Assembly: GCF_011392115.1 (NCBI RefSeq)
Contig: NZ_JAAJBT010000005.1
Location: 186,001-250,000 of the forward strand
Source: Flavobacterium difficile
GTDB lineage: Bacteria > Bacteroidota > Bacteroidia > Flavobacteriales > Flavobacteriaceae
Length of the DNA: 64,000 nucleotides
Direction: 5' to 3'
A program made the translations under genes and the position numbers. Position 1 is the stretch's first letter, and every line of letters begins with the position of its first letter. The notes beneath the pieces are model-generated. The model did no database searches. It had not been told where the DNA came from and saw only the letters and a list, made by a program, of their open reading frames with translations. Shown here one piece after another: positions 37,545 through 45,863 of this stretch.

Positions 37545-37804
37545 TGGTCAGTGGCAGTTTTTAGTGTTCAGTCTAAAGTAAATACCAAAATTTTTCGCCA
37601 CGAATTATCGAATTTTTAATAATTTGATACATTCGAATTCATCTTCAGATGAACAAATTACACAAATCAACAAGAAAAAAATTTGTGCATTCGTGACAAA
37701 TGAAAATTAAGTTTCATGTGACTTTTAGAATTGCGTTAACTTATTTAAAAAGTTTTTCTCAATACTATTCACTAATTACTTTTCACTAATCACTAAAAAA
37801 TACA

Positions 37805-37812
37805 TAAATTTG
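37805..37812 (+). promoter_or_regulatory. -7 element for pheS
   Basis: TAAATTTG matches TAnnTTTG, 20 bases before the pheS ATG. The 288-bp gap before it (37545-37832) otherwise shows no gene. Confidence 0.6.
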
Positions 37813-37832
37813 CAGACTATTACCCAATTACG

Positions 37833-38852
37833 ATGATAAACAAGATTAAAGAACATATTGAAGAAGCCAAAGCTTTTACTACTGAAGACAAAACGACTTT
37901 AGAAGAATTTCGTATAAAATATTTAGGAAGTAAAGGTTTGTTGAAAGATTTCTTTGCCGAATTCAAAAACGTACCAAACGAACAAAAGAAAGAATTTGGT
38001 CAGGTGGTAAACGAATTGAAAAATACAGCGGAAGAAAAAGTAAAAAGCATTCAGGAACTTTTAGAATCAAAAACAGAGTCTATAAACTTGTTTGGTGATT
38101 TGTCTCGTCCTGGTAATCCAATAAATATTGGTTCTCGTCATCCGATTTCTTTAGTGAAAAATCAAATTCTAGATGTGTTTTCTACGATTGGTTTCAATGT
38201 GTCTGAAGGTCCAGAAATTGAAGACGATTGGCATAACTTTACGGCTCTAAACTTACCAGAATATCACCCAGCGCGTGACATGCAGGATACGTTTTTCATT
38301 CAAACGAATCCAGATGTTTTATTACGTACGCATACTTCTTCTGTACAAGTAAGATATATGGAAAACAACAAACCGCCTATTAGAACAATTTCTCCAGGTA
38401 GAGTTTTCCGTAATGAAGCAATTTCGTCTCGTTCACACTGTATTTTTCACCAAGTAGAAGGTTTATATATTGATAAAAACGTATCGTTTGCCGATTTAAA
38501 ACAAACGTTATTATATTTCACAAAAGAAATGTTCGGAAAATCTAAAATCAGATTGCGTCCGTCATATTTCCCATTTACAGAACCAAGTGCAGAAGTAGAC
38601 ATTTATTGGGGATTAAAAACCGAAACCGATTACCGAATTACAAAAGGAACTGGTTGGTTAGAAATTATGGGTTGTGGAATGGTAGATCCGAATGTGTTGA
38701 AAAACTGCGGAATTGATCCAAATGAATATACAGGTTACGCTTTTGGTATGGGAATCGAAAGAATTGCGATGTTATTGTACCAAATTGGCGACATTAGAAT
38801 GTTTTATGAAAACGATGTTAGATTTTTAGAACAATTTAAATCTAGTTTATAA
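37833..38852 (+). CDS. pheS: Phenylalanine-tRNA ligase alpha subunit
   Basis: PheS is the catalytic subunit of the alpha2-beta2 class II synthetase that charges tRNA-Phe. The 339-residue length is normal. An N-terminal coiled coil (about 1-85) binds tRNA. Class II motifs are visible: HPARDMQDTFF, LLRTHTSSVQVR, motif 2 GRVFRNEAISSRSHCIFHQ and motif 3 GFGMGIERIAMLLY-like sequence (GMGIERIAMLLYQIGDIR). It is followed by a terminator, then by the attachment site of the integrated element, so it marks the left core boundary. Confidence 0.97.
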   Translation: MINKIKEHIEEAKAFTTEDKTTLEEFRIKYLGSKGLLKDFFAEFKNVPNEQKKEFGQVVNELKNTAEEKVKSIQELLESKTESINLFGDLSRPGNPINIGSRHPISLVKNQILDVFSTIGFNVSEGPEIEDDWHNFTALNLPEYHPARDMQDTFFIQTNPDVLLRTHTSSVQVRYMENNKPPIRTISPGRVFRNEAISSRSHCIFHQVEGLYIDKNVSFADLKQTLLYFTKEMFGKSKIRLRPSYFPFTEPSAEVDIYWGLKTETDYRITKGTGWLEIMGCGMVDPNVLKNCGIDPNEYTGYAFGMGIERIAMLLYQIGDIRMFYENDVRFLEQFKSSL

Positions 38853-38853
38853 T

Positions 38854-38883
38854 AAAAAAGCTCAGCAAATGCTGAGCTTTTTT
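38854..38883 (+). terminator. pheS terminator
   Basis: AAAAAAGCTCAGC pairs with GCTGAGCTTTTTT around loop AAAT, just after the stop codon. Confidence 0.9.
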
Positions 38884-38888
38884 GTTTT

Positions 38889-38905
38889 GTACACCGAGTG
38901 GGAAT
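38889..38905. other. attL, displaced 17-bp copy of the tRNA-Leu 3' end
   Basis: GTACACCGAGTGGGAAT is identical to 55931-55947. Only the T-arm 3' half and acceptor strand are present, so this copy is not a tRNA gene. Confidence 0.88.
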
Positions 38906-39066
38906 ACCAAGCACCCAAAATGGGGTTTTAACAATTTAAAAGAGCATATTCTAATCCTCATAATTTCCAATACTTCTTTCAAAATTTCGTATTATTTATC
39001 ACACTTCATTTTTGTATTGATTTGAATCATTTTTGAATTCACAATACACTTACAATACAATTTTAT

Positions 39067-39074
39067 TAGATTTG
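39067..39074 (+). promoter_or_regulatory. -7 element for the integrase gene
   Basis: TAGATTTG matches TAnnTTTG, 23 bases before the ATG at 39098. Just upstream are two direct ACAATAC copies (39041-39058) and an inverted one (near 39012-39019), possible integrase arm-type sites. Confidence 0.55.
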
Positions 39075-39097
39075 TAAACCTTAAAATATTAACCATA

Positions 39098-40345
39098 ATG
39101 GCAAGTATTAATTTTTTATACCGCTCAACTAAAGATAAAGCCAGCTTGGTAATAAGATTACTATACAGGCATCTTGGAAAGGACTATACTATAGGTACTA
39201 GTTCAAAAATAAAAGTAACCAAAACTTATTGGGATAAATATCACAACTCAACAAAATTAAAAGATACAGAATTAATTGCTGAACAAAACAGGGTAAAAGA
39301 TTTAATAAATAAACTGAATTTGTTTATACTTGAAAAATTTGATACTACAAACATTAAATTTATTGACAAAGCTTGGTTAGAATTACAAATTAATCAGTTT
39401 TATAATCCAGATGAATATCAAGATAATGGAGATAAAAACCCAGTAGATTTAACTGAATACTTTGATTATTACATTGAACTTTTTATTAATAATAGAAACT
39501 CCAAGAAAAAATTAAACACAACAAAAAACAAGATTATTAAATATGAAGAACTAATTAAAAACAAAATATCTGTTAAAGATATTGATTTAATGTTTTTTAA
39601 TAGATTTTATAGTTATCTCCAAAAATTAAACTATAATCAAAATACAATTATTGTTGATTTTACAAGCATTAAAACCATTTGTAAATTTGCAAAAAAGACT
39701 ATAAAAGTTAATGATGAAATTTTTGATTGGTCATTAAAAAAAGATAAAACATCAATTAATTACTTAACATTTGAAGAATTAGATATCATATCAAATTTAA
39801 ATGACTTACCAGATTATCTTGACAATGCCAGAGATTGGCTTATAATAAGCTGTTTCACAGGTCAAAGAGTTTCAGATTTTATGCGGTTTAATAAATCAAT
39901 GATAAGAGAACAAGTTGATACTAATGGCAAGAAAAAGAAACTTATAGAGTTCACTCAAAAGAAGACTAATCTAAACTTGCCACTAGCTTTGCATCCTAAA
40001 GTGTTGGAAATTTTAGAAAAAAGGGGTGGTGATTTTCCTAGACAAATCTCAGATGTTAAATACAATAAATACATTAAGCTAGTTGGGCAAAAAGCAGAAT
40101 TAAATGAGTTAGTTGAAGGTTCAAAACTTGATTCAGATTTACATCGAAAAGTAAAAAAGAAGTACAAAAAATACGAGTTGTTAACTTCTCATATTGGCAG
40201 AAGGTCTTTTGCTACAAATTTCTATGGTGAAATCCCAACATCACTTATAATGAGTGCTACAGGACATAGTACAGAGAAATCATTTTTAAATTATATAGGA
40301 AAAAATCACACAGATAGAGCAATGTCTTTAGCAAATTATTTTTAA
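39098..40345 (+). CDS. int: Tyrosine recombinase/integrase
   Basis: A 415-residue phage-type integrase with the Bacteroidetes layout: N-terminal arm-binding domain (about 1-75), SAM-like core-binding domain (about 115-215) and catalytic domain (about 235-410). The catalytic residues are visible: Arg in CFTGQRVSDF near 258, Lys in TQKKTNLNL, His-x-x-Arg in SHIGRRSFATN, His in ATGHSTEKSF, and the nucleophile Tyr in FLNYIG near 399. It reads inward from attL and should catalyse integration into tRNA-Leu(CAA). The next gene begins one base after its stop. Confidence 0.95.
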   Translation: MASINFLYRSTKDKASLVIRLLYRHLGKDYTIGTSSKIKVTKTYWDKYHNSTKLKDTELIAEQNRVKDLINKLNLFILEKFDTTNIKFIDKAWLELQINQFYNPDEYQDNGDKNPVDLTEYFDYYIELFINNRNSKKKLNTTKNKIIKYEELIKNKISVKDIDLMFFNRFYSYLQKLNYNQNTIIVDFTSIKTICKFAKKTIKVNDEIFDWSLKKDKTSINYLTFEELDIISNLNDLPDYLDNARDWLIISCFTGQRVSDFMRFNKSMIREQVDTNGKKKKLIEFTQKKTNLNLPLALHPKVLEILEKRGGDFPRQISDVKYNKYIKLVGQKAELNELVEGSKLDSDLHRKVKKKYKKYELLTSHIGRRSFATNFYGEIPTSLIMSATGHSTEKSFLNYIGKNHTDRAMSLANYF

Positions 40346-40346
40346 T

Positions 40347-41057
40347 ATGGAAAATTTTATAGAGCTTAAAAAACAATTAACTAGTTTAGAAGATGACTTA
40401 ATTAAACTTGAATTAAGTACTGTTATTACTGGTGATAAAAAAGAAATTGAATCTATAATTAAAGAAAACATTTTTCTTAAATCTGCACAAGTTTTTAGAG
40501 CAAGTAAAGAAGAATCAGCATTTTGGGATTATTGTAGCTTTAGTGTGTTCAATGATAAGTATCAAGAAATGGTTAATGTGTTTTTGATGGATGACAATAA
40601 GAATCAAAGTAATGAAGAATTATTTATTGAACTTGAATTATCAAAATATAAAAGATTACTTGAAAACTTCGAGAAAAAGAATTATTCAAATGAAATAAAA
40701 CCAGCATTAGAAAAGAAAATAGCATTTTTGAATGATAAACTTAATCCAAATACTTTTATTCCTCCTGTTGATTATAGTGATACTAAAGCTAATGAAAAAA
40801 TTGTTTTTTTATATGAATTAGGTGTTCTCGAATTTCTTAAAAATAACCCACCATTTAACACCACAACAAATAGTCTTGCTTCTGTACTCTCAGCAATAAC
40901 TGGAGAAAATATTACTACAATACAACCCTATATTAATCCTATTTTTAACAAAGAAATTGAACAAGACAAAAACCCATTAAAAAGCATCAAATTAACTAGT
41001 AAAGTCAAAAAGAAACTTTCAGACATTGGCTATATTAATAAAAAAAACAACTTCTAG
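40347..41057 (+). CDS. Unknown protein co-transcribed with the integrase
   Basis: A 236-residue soluble protein without signal peptide or membrane segments, rich in Lys, Glu and Asn. The N-terminal part looks helical (FIELKKQLTSLEDDLIKLE), possibly coiled coil. I do not recognise a family. The start codon is one base after the integrase TAA, so it is probably translated from the same mRNA and may take part in or regulate recombination. Confidence 0.7.
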   Translation: MENFIELKKQLTSLEDDLIKLELSTVITGDKKEIESIIKENIFLKSAQVFRASKEESAFWDYCSFSVFNDKYQEMVNVFLMDDNKNQSNEELFIELELSKYKRLLENFEKKNYSNEIKPALEKKIAFLNDKLNPNTFIPPVDYSDTKANEKIVFLYELGVLEFLKNNPPFNTTTNSLASVLSAITGENITTIQPYINPIFNKEIEQDKNPLKSIKLTSKVKKKLSDIGYINKKNNF

Positions 41058-41118
41058 GTAAAAACCTAATTTTTACCTAACCCAGCTTGCATCAATTATT
41101 AATTTAATCATTTTAATT

Positions 41119-41403
41119 ATGATGCAAAACAGTTTATTAGTACACAACATAGATGTACTACAATTTCAAGAACTCTTAAAAGAGACTTTAAAAACACAGT
41201 TAGAAGAGTTAAAGACTTCGTTAAAAGAAGAAAATCAAGATGAACTTCTTACAAGAGAAGAGACTTATCAATTCCTAAAAATAGATTCAAGTACCCTATG
41301 GGAATGGACTAGAAAAGGTAAGCTTATAGTTTATGGTATTGGAAACAGAAAATACTATAAAAAAAGAGAGGTGTTAGATTGTTTAACAAAACTAAATAGT
41401 TAG
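41119..41403 (+). CDS. Excisionase-like helix-turn-helix protein
   Basis: A 94-residue protein with an N-terminal helical stretch (FQELLKETLKTQLEELKTSL) and a C-terminal HTH_17/MerR-like DNA-binding domain: LLTREETYQFLKIDSSTLWE followed by the wing WTRKGKLIVYGIGNRKYYKK. This is the common form of excisionase-like genes in Bacteroidetes mobile elements. It lies shortly after the integrase and its partner, and 3 bases before the Rep-like gene. A role in excision or control of the element is inferred. Confidence 0.82.
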   Translation: MMQNSLLVHNIDVLQFQELLKETLKTQLEELKTSLKEENQDELLTREETYQFLKIDSSTLWEWTRKGKLIVYGIGNRKYYKKREVLDCLTKLNS

Positions 41404-41406
41404 ACA

Positions 41407-42165
41407 ATGAATGATTTTATTGAAGACTTTGAAGACGAAGATGATGACAAGGGTTTAAGTTTTGCTGAAAGCACCTATAATCTTTATCAAGGAGACAGCT
41501 GGGACTATGATGACAAATATATCATGAACCAAGAACCAAGAGAAGAGATTGATTTATATAATCAATCTCTAACATATGAAGAAAACTTTGAAGATGGCAA
41601 GAAAGTAAAATTCATTCTGGTGCCTTTATTTAAAGACGAAAAGGATAATGATACTAACTTTACTCCTCTTCTTAATGCTGGTTCAAAAATCATTATGAAC
41701 AGAAAAGAATTAGCTGGTACTTATAGTGAACAATTTCACTATATCATTGTTGATTATAATTCTATTTTTGGGTTAAGATTATTGTCTTTTCAAAGGTATA
41801 ACAACTTCTTTTCTTGTGATGAAAGAGTTTTGTTTGAAACATTTATTATAAAGTTTCATAGTTTTAAATTTAAAGAATTTTATATGTCAATTCCAACCAT
41901 CTACAAAGAACTTGGGATAAAAGAGACCAGAGCAAATACAATAATTAAAAGATTTATTGAATTAGGAATAATAACTAAAAAGGTCAAACCTCAAGTTGTT
42001 AATGACATTCCATCTCAAGTAAGTTATTATTGTGTTATTGCTGAAAAAGTAATTGAATTATTACCAATTATTTTTGATAACTTTTGTTCCTATGATGTTG
42101 AAAAAGATATTGAAAAATATCTTGAGCCTGCATTAAAAAAACAAACCAATAAAGAGCCTGAATAA
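41407..42165 (+). CDS. Winged-helix protein, possible replication initiator of the element
   Basis: A 252-residue protein with a strongly acidic N-terminus (DFIEDFEDEDDDKG). The C-terminal half holds a winged-helix candidate: FYMSIPTIYKELGIKETRAN then TIIKRFIELGIITKK, the pattern seen in plasmid and phage replication or regulatory proteins. No catalytic Rep motif is visible. The call rests on its place before an AT-rich region with a long-range inverted repeat (42205-42305). It could instead be a transcription factor. Confidence 0.65.
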   Translation: MNDFIEDFEDEDDDKGLSFAESTYNLYQGDSWDYDDKYIMNQEPREEIDLYNQSLTYEENFEDGKKVKFILVPLFKDEKDNDTNFTPLLNAGSKIIMNRKELAGTYSEQFHYIIVDYNSIFGLRLLSFQRYNNFFSCDERVLFETFIIKFHSFKFKEFYMSIPTIYKELGIKETRANTIIKRFIELGIITKKVKPQVVNDIPSQVSYYCVIAEKVIELLPIIFDNFCSYDVEKDIEKYLEPALKKQTNKEPE

Positions 42166-42174
42166 AGGCTCTTT
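42151..42174 (+). terminator. Terminator after the Rep-like gene
   Basis: AAAGAGCCT pairs with AGGCTCTTT around loop GAATAA and continues into T residues. Confidence 0.82.
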
Positions 42175-42204
42175 TTTAACATCCCCACACCTTGAAATCC
42201 CGCA

Positions 42205-42305
42205 ATAAAAGATAACTTATAATATATTAAGTATTTAAAAGTAATATTTAAAGCAAATAATTTATAAATAAAAAAAACATTAGTATTAAAGCAGTTATCT
42301 TTTAT
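42205..42305. repeat. 13-bp perfect inverted repeat around a very AT-rich stretch
   Basis: ATAAAAGATAACT at 42205-42217 is matched by its exact complement AGTTATCTTTTAT at 42293-42305. The 75 bases between them are almost all A/T. It lies directly after the Rep-like gene, in a gene-free stretch of 299 bp (42175-42473). A replication origin or regulatory looping site is possible. Confidence 0.6.
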
Positions 42306-42357
42306 AGGGTGTTTTCGGGGTATGGTATAAAAACAGAATTGAAAACTTAACACATAC

Positions 42358-42417
42358 ACTATATAGTTGATTATTTAGCTATTTTTATCAAAAAAACAAA
42401 CTATATAGTTGATTATT
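42358..42417. promoter_or_regulatory. Two palindromic operator repeats upstream of the toxin-antitoxin operon
   Basis: ACTATATAGTTGATTATT occurs at 42358-42375 and again, identical over 18 bases, at 42400-42417. The core ACTATATAGT is a perfect palindrome. The copies are spaced 42 bp (about four helical turns). The second ends 12 bases before a TACCTTTG -7 element (42430-42437), overlapping the expected -33 region, so binding there would block transcription. Confidence 0.72.
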
Positions 42418-42429
42418 AAAAATAATATT

Positions 42430-42437
42430 TACCTTTG
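42430..42437 (+). promoter_or_regulatory. -7 element of the toxin-antitoxin operon
   Basis: TACCTTTG matches TAnnTTTG, 36 bases before the toxin ATG at 42474, and lies directly after the operator repeats. Confidence 0.6.
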
Positions 42438-42473
42438 CAAAGAATTTAATTGTCAAACTTATTAAAATACAGA

Positions 42474-42809
42474 ATGGAATCTGAAGTAAAAAAGTTTCTT
42501 ACTGAATTTAAAATTAATATGAATATGTTTGGCATTCTTTATGCTAATAGAGATAAGAACACGCAAACTTTGGCTGATTTAGAGATTACACCAAAGTTTA
42601 GAGATAATATTCTTTTAAACCTTAATATAGAAGATTATTGTGAAGGACCTATAGACAATGACCAATATGGAAACAATCCAATGTGGGTTTTTGGAACTAA
42701 TGTAAAGAAAAATGAAATATATGTAAAGATTACATTGTTACCTAGTAAAGCATTTTGCATTTCATTTCATATCGCAGAGCACCCTTTAACATATCCTTTA
42801 AAAAAGTAA
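42474..42809 (+). CDS. MqsR-like RNase toxin
   Basis: A 111-residue protein from the ATG at 42474 (a TTG 24 bases upstream is less likely). Its layout resembles MqsR: an N-terminal helix, ILLNLNIEDYCEGP matching the NVIIGLSESDFYKS region, then MWVFGTNVKKNEIYVKITLL, like the VYLKIT strand. MqsR toxins cut mRNA, commonly at GC[A/U]. The following gene encodes an MqsA-like antitoxin 5 bases away, which supports the call. The likeness is by eye and moderate. Confidence 0.65.
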   Translation: MESEVKKFLTEFKINMNMFGILYANRDKNTQTLADLEITPKFRDNILLNLNIEDYCEGPIDNDQYGNNPMWVFGTNVKKNEIYVKITLLPSKAFCISFHIAEHPLTYPLKK

Positions 42810-42814
42810 ACAAA

Positions 42815-43825
42815 ATGAAAAGTCCAATTACAAATAAGGAAATGAACCTTATAAAAGAAAAAAAAATATTGGTTTTTAGAAAGGAAGAGTTTGAATACAC
42901 ACATCATAGTTATTTATGTGAAGATACAGGTGAGACTTTCACAGATACTAACCTTGACACATTAAATATAACACAAGTTTACAACCAATATTTAGACAAG
43001 TATAACCTTCCATTTCCTGAAGAAATTAATATTATTAGAAAAAAATATGATTTACCAGCAAATAAAATGGGACTTGTTTTAGGATTTGGTGTTAATACAT
43101 ATAGAAATTATGAAAACGGAGAAGTCCCAAGTTTAGCTAATGCGAAATTAATTCAATTAGCAAAATCTCCTGCATCATTTAAAACTCTTGTTCAAGAGAG
43201 TGAAGGTGTCTTTCTAGAAAAAGAAAAAGATGATTTATTAAGATATATTGATAGTTTAATTATAATTGAACAAAAGAATCATTTTATTATTGATTTTAAC
43301 ACTTTTGTTTTAGGAGAAAGTAATCCAGATATTTATACAGGATATAAGACTCCTAGTTTTCAAAAACTGACTGAAATGATTGTCTTTTTTACTGAAAGGC
43401 TATCTCCAATGAAAACAGTTATGAATAAACTTTTATTTTATTCTGACTTTCTTTTCTTTAAAAACAATTCATTTTCAATAAGTGGAACAAGATATGTTGC
43501 AATTGATTATGGTCCAGTACCTAATAATTTCAACACAATATTTGAAACAGTTCAAAGAAACAATGACATTGAATTAAAAGGTATAGATTTTGGAGATGGA
43601 TATTATGGAGAACAATTTAGTAATATCACAAACAGAGTTTTCAACCCAGAGTTATTTAATCAAGAAGAGATTAATACATTAGAAACAGTTTTAGCTAGAT
43701 TTAAGGATTCAAGCAGAAAAGAAATAGTTGATTTAAGTCACGAAGAAGATGCGTGGATTGTAAATTTTAATGCTGGAAAAAAAATGATTGAATACAGTTA
43801 TAGTTTTGGATTAAAACACATTTAA
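42815..43825 (+). CDS. Antitoxin with MqsA-like HTH and C-terminal Panacea (SocA/DUF4065-like) domain
   Basis: A 336-residue protein. Residues about 25-75 recall the MqsA N-terminal region (YLCEDTGETFTDT), although the zinc cysteines are not all present. An XRE-type HTH follows, IIRKKYDLPANKMGLVLGFG then NTYRNYENGEVPSLANAK, close to the MqsA pattern. The C-terminal part (about 190-325) matches the Panacea/SocA antitoxin fold: MNKLLFYSDFLFFKNNSFSI, YVAIDYGPVPNNFNTIFE and a late Trp. It starts 5 bases after the toxin stop. It probably neutralises the toxin and binds the paired palindromes upstream. Confidence 0.8.
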   Translation: MKSPITNKEMNLIKEKKILVFRKEEFEYTHHSYLCEDTGETFTDTNLDTLNITQVYNQYLDKYNLPFPEEINIIRKKYDLPANKMGLVLGFGVNTYRNYENGEVPSLANAKLIQLAKSPASFKTLVQESEGVFLEKEKDDLLRYIDSLIIIEQKNHFIIDFNTFVLGESNPDIYTGYKTPSFQKLTEMIVFFTERLSPMKTVMNKLLFYSDFLFFKNNSFSISGTRYVAIDYGPVPNNFNTIFETVQRNNDIELKGIDFGDGYYGEQFSNITNRVFNPELFNQEEINTLETVLARFKDSSRKEIVDLSHEEDAWIVNFNAGKKMIEYSYSFGLKHI

Positions 43826-43847
43826 GAAAATTAAAAAACATAAAATT

Positions 43848-43873
43848 AAAAGGGAGCAATTGCTCCCTTTTTT
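43848..43873 (+). terminator. Terminator after the toxin-antitoxin operon
   Basis: AAAAGGGAGCA and TGCTCCCTTTT form a perfect stem with a 2-base loop, followed by T residues. Confidence 0.88.
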
Positions 43874-43893
43874 TATTGATAAAAATTAAAAAA

Positions 43894-44739
43894 ATGCAAC
43901 TAAAAAAATCAGAAAGAAGTAAAACCAAGATAAAAATGGCTTTACAAGGACCTAGTGGTAGTGGAAAAACTACAAGTGCAATTTTAATAGCACAAGGATT
44001 AACAAATGGAAACCTAAGTAAGGTTGCCATTATTGATACAGAGAATGGTAGTTCAAACTTATATTCTCATTTAGGCAAATACAATGTTCTTTCATTGGAC
44101 AATCCACATTCACCTGAAAGATATATTGAAGCTATTGAGGTCTGTGAAAAAGCTGGAATGGAAGTAATAATTTTAGATAGCATATCACATTGCTGGTATT
44201 ACTTGCTTGATTATCATTCTTCCCTTGCTGGTAATACATTTACTAACTGGAATAAGGTAACTCCAAGACAAAAAGGATTTATTGATAAAATTCTTCAAAG
44301 TAATGTGCATATTATTTGCACAATGCGTGTAAAGCAAGATTATGTTTTAAATGAAAAGAATGGTAAAATAGTTCCTGAAAAGGTTGGTTTAAAAGCAATT
44401 CAAAGGGATGAAATTAGTTATGATTTTACTATTCTATTTGAATTAGATAATAAACATTATGCTTCTGCATCAAAAGACAGAACTAGTCTATTTGAAGGGA
44501 AACCTCAATTTGTAATAACTGCTCAGACTGGCAAGAAAATACTTAATTGGAGTAATAGCACTATGACAAAAGGAGAGCTTCAAATAAAGGTCTCTGAATG
44601 CAATAACATGAAAGAACTTACTACACTTTACAATGAGAACATTGATTTATCTAAGACAATTGAACAAGATTTTGTAAACAAACAAAAACTAATTAATGAA
44701 CTAACATCTAACTTAACACAAAATAGAAATGGAGCTTGA
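43894..44739 (+). CDS. RecA-fold ATPase, Sak4-like (AAA_24) phage/plasmid recombination protein
   Basis: A 281-residue P-loop ATPase. Walker A is GPSGSGKTTSAILIA near 22, and the Walker B-like EVIILDSISHCWY lies near 100. The single RecA-core size and the context fit Sak4-type proteins, which help single-strand annealing in phages and are often encoded near an SSB. I chose the ATG at 43894; a TTG 18 bases upstream is weaker. The last bases overlap the DUF3871 gene, so the two are translated together. A role in replication or recombination of the element is inferred. Confidence 0.78.
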   Translation: MQLKKSERSKTKIKMALQGPSGSGKTTSAILIAQGLTNGNLSKVAIIDTENGSSNLYSHLGKYNVLSLDNPHSPERYIEAIEVCEKAGMEVIILDSISHCWYYLLDYHSSLAGNTFTNWNKVTPRQKGFIDKILQSNVHIICTMRVKQDYVLNEKNGKIVPEKVGLKAIQRDEISYDFTILFELDNKHYASASKDRTSLFEGKPQFVITAQTGKKILNWSNSTMTKGELQIKVSECNNMKELTTLYNENIDLSKTIEQDFVNKQKLINELTSNLTQNRNGA

Positions 44740-45829
44740 AATAATTAAACCCAGCTATGATTTACCAGCAGAAAATGATAATCTTTCCTTTGCTGGTATG
44801 AAACAACCTTTTTTAGAGTTACCTAATGTTTTAAATAATAATTTGAATATTACAAGTAATCTTAACCTTACTTCTTCAAATCAAGTACAGAATTTGCCAA
44901 CTTTAAAAAACACTACGCCATTTATTACTGCAAATAGTGAAGATATAACTCTATCTATACTAAAAGAAAAATGTGTAATACCTGTTTTTACTAAAGATAA
45001 TGAAATTACAATTTCCCATTCAGATTTTATTGAAACCTCTATTTCTGCTATCAAAAAAATGTTTCCTAATGAAACTTTTGATGAGCCTGAAATTAGAGTA
45101 AGTCATCAAATCAAAGGCAGAGTTCCTGAAGCAATTCATAAAAATGTGAAAGACTTGCAAGAGAATGAAAAAACTCAATATTTTGAAAGAATGGGGTTCA
45201 TTGTAAGAATACCTAGTATAACTGAAGACATAAATGGTAATAAATTAGCATTAACTATTGGAGGTGTAAGGTCATACAACTTGGAAAACCTCTACAATAA
45301 AAAAACCTATGAAAAATTTAAATTCTTTATCGGATTTCAAAACATGGTTTGTTGCAATCTTTGTATCAATACAGATGGATTTCAAAGTGAAATTAGAGCA
45401 ATGAGTTTTTTAGATTTAGAAGAAAAAATAATGCAAGTAATCCAAAGCTACCAAGCTAATGAGCATTTAAATTCAATGAAAAATCTATTAGAATATTCAT
45501 TAACTGAAAGAGACTTTGCTCAAATTATTGGTAAAAGCAGATTGTATAATTATCTTCCAAGAAAAGAAAAATCCTTATTACCTGAATTACTACTTAATGA
45601 TGGTCATTTATCTACAATTGCAAAAGACTACTATCAAGATGAAAGTTTTTGCAGAAATTCAGATGGAAATATTAATATGTGGGAGTTTTACAACTTACTT
45701 ACAGGAAGTAATAAATCATCCTATTTAGACACATTCCTTGACAGAGGAGTAAATGCCTTTGGCTTCGCCACAGGTGTATCAAAAGCGCTGAGTGATAGTT
45801 CTACCAGCTATTCTTGGTTTTTGAGTTAA
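44729..45829 (+). CDS. DUF3871-family mobile-element protein
   Basis: A 366-residue protein. The N-terminal part is low-complexity and Asn-rich (about 1-70). The conserved core contains EIRVSHQIKGRVPEAIHK, LALTIGGVRSYNLENLY and NMVCCNLCINTDGF. The C-terminus RGVNAFGFATGVSKALSDSS with the ending SYSWFLS is what I recall for DUF3871, found in Bacteroidetes plasmids and integrative elements and remotely like DUF932. The function is unknown. It overlaps the ATPase gene by 11 bases, which suggests shared work in DNA processing or plasmid-like replication. Confidence 0.7.
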   Translation: MELEIIKPSYDLPAENDNLSFAGMKQPFLELPNVLNNNLNITSNLNLTSSNQVQNLPTLKNTTPFITANSEDITLSILKEKCVIPVFTKDNEITISHSDFIETSISAIKKMFPNETFDEPEIRVSHQIKGRVPEAIHKNVKDLQENEKTQYFERMGFIVRIPSITEDINGNKLALTIGGVRSYNLENLYNKKTYEKFKFFIGFQNMVCCNLCINTDGFQSEIRAMSFLDLEEKIMQVIQSYQANEHLNSMKNLLEYSLTERDFAQIIGKSRLYNYLPRKEKSLLPELLLNDGHLSTIAKDYYQDESFCRNSDGNINMWEFYNLLTGSNKSSYLDTFLDRGVNAFGFATGVSKALSDSSTSYSWFLS

Positions 45830-45833
45830 AAAG

Positions 45834-45863
45834 AACCCGACTCTATTTATTTAGGGTTGGGTT
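45834..45863. terminator. Terminator between the convergent DUF3871 and SEFIR genes
   Basis: AACCCGAC pairs with GTTGGGTT (one G-U pair) around an AT-rich loop, with A/T-rich flanks on both sides. Confidence 0.65.

Noticed and set aside
38912-38931. Second terminator or repeat beside attL (GCACCCAAAATGGGGTT)
   Set aside because: The stem is short and imperfect and nothing shows that it ends a transcript.
42090-42359. Minus-strand 89-residue frame after the Rep-like gene
   Set aside because: It crosses a terminator and the inverted repeat, and has no start context or domain.
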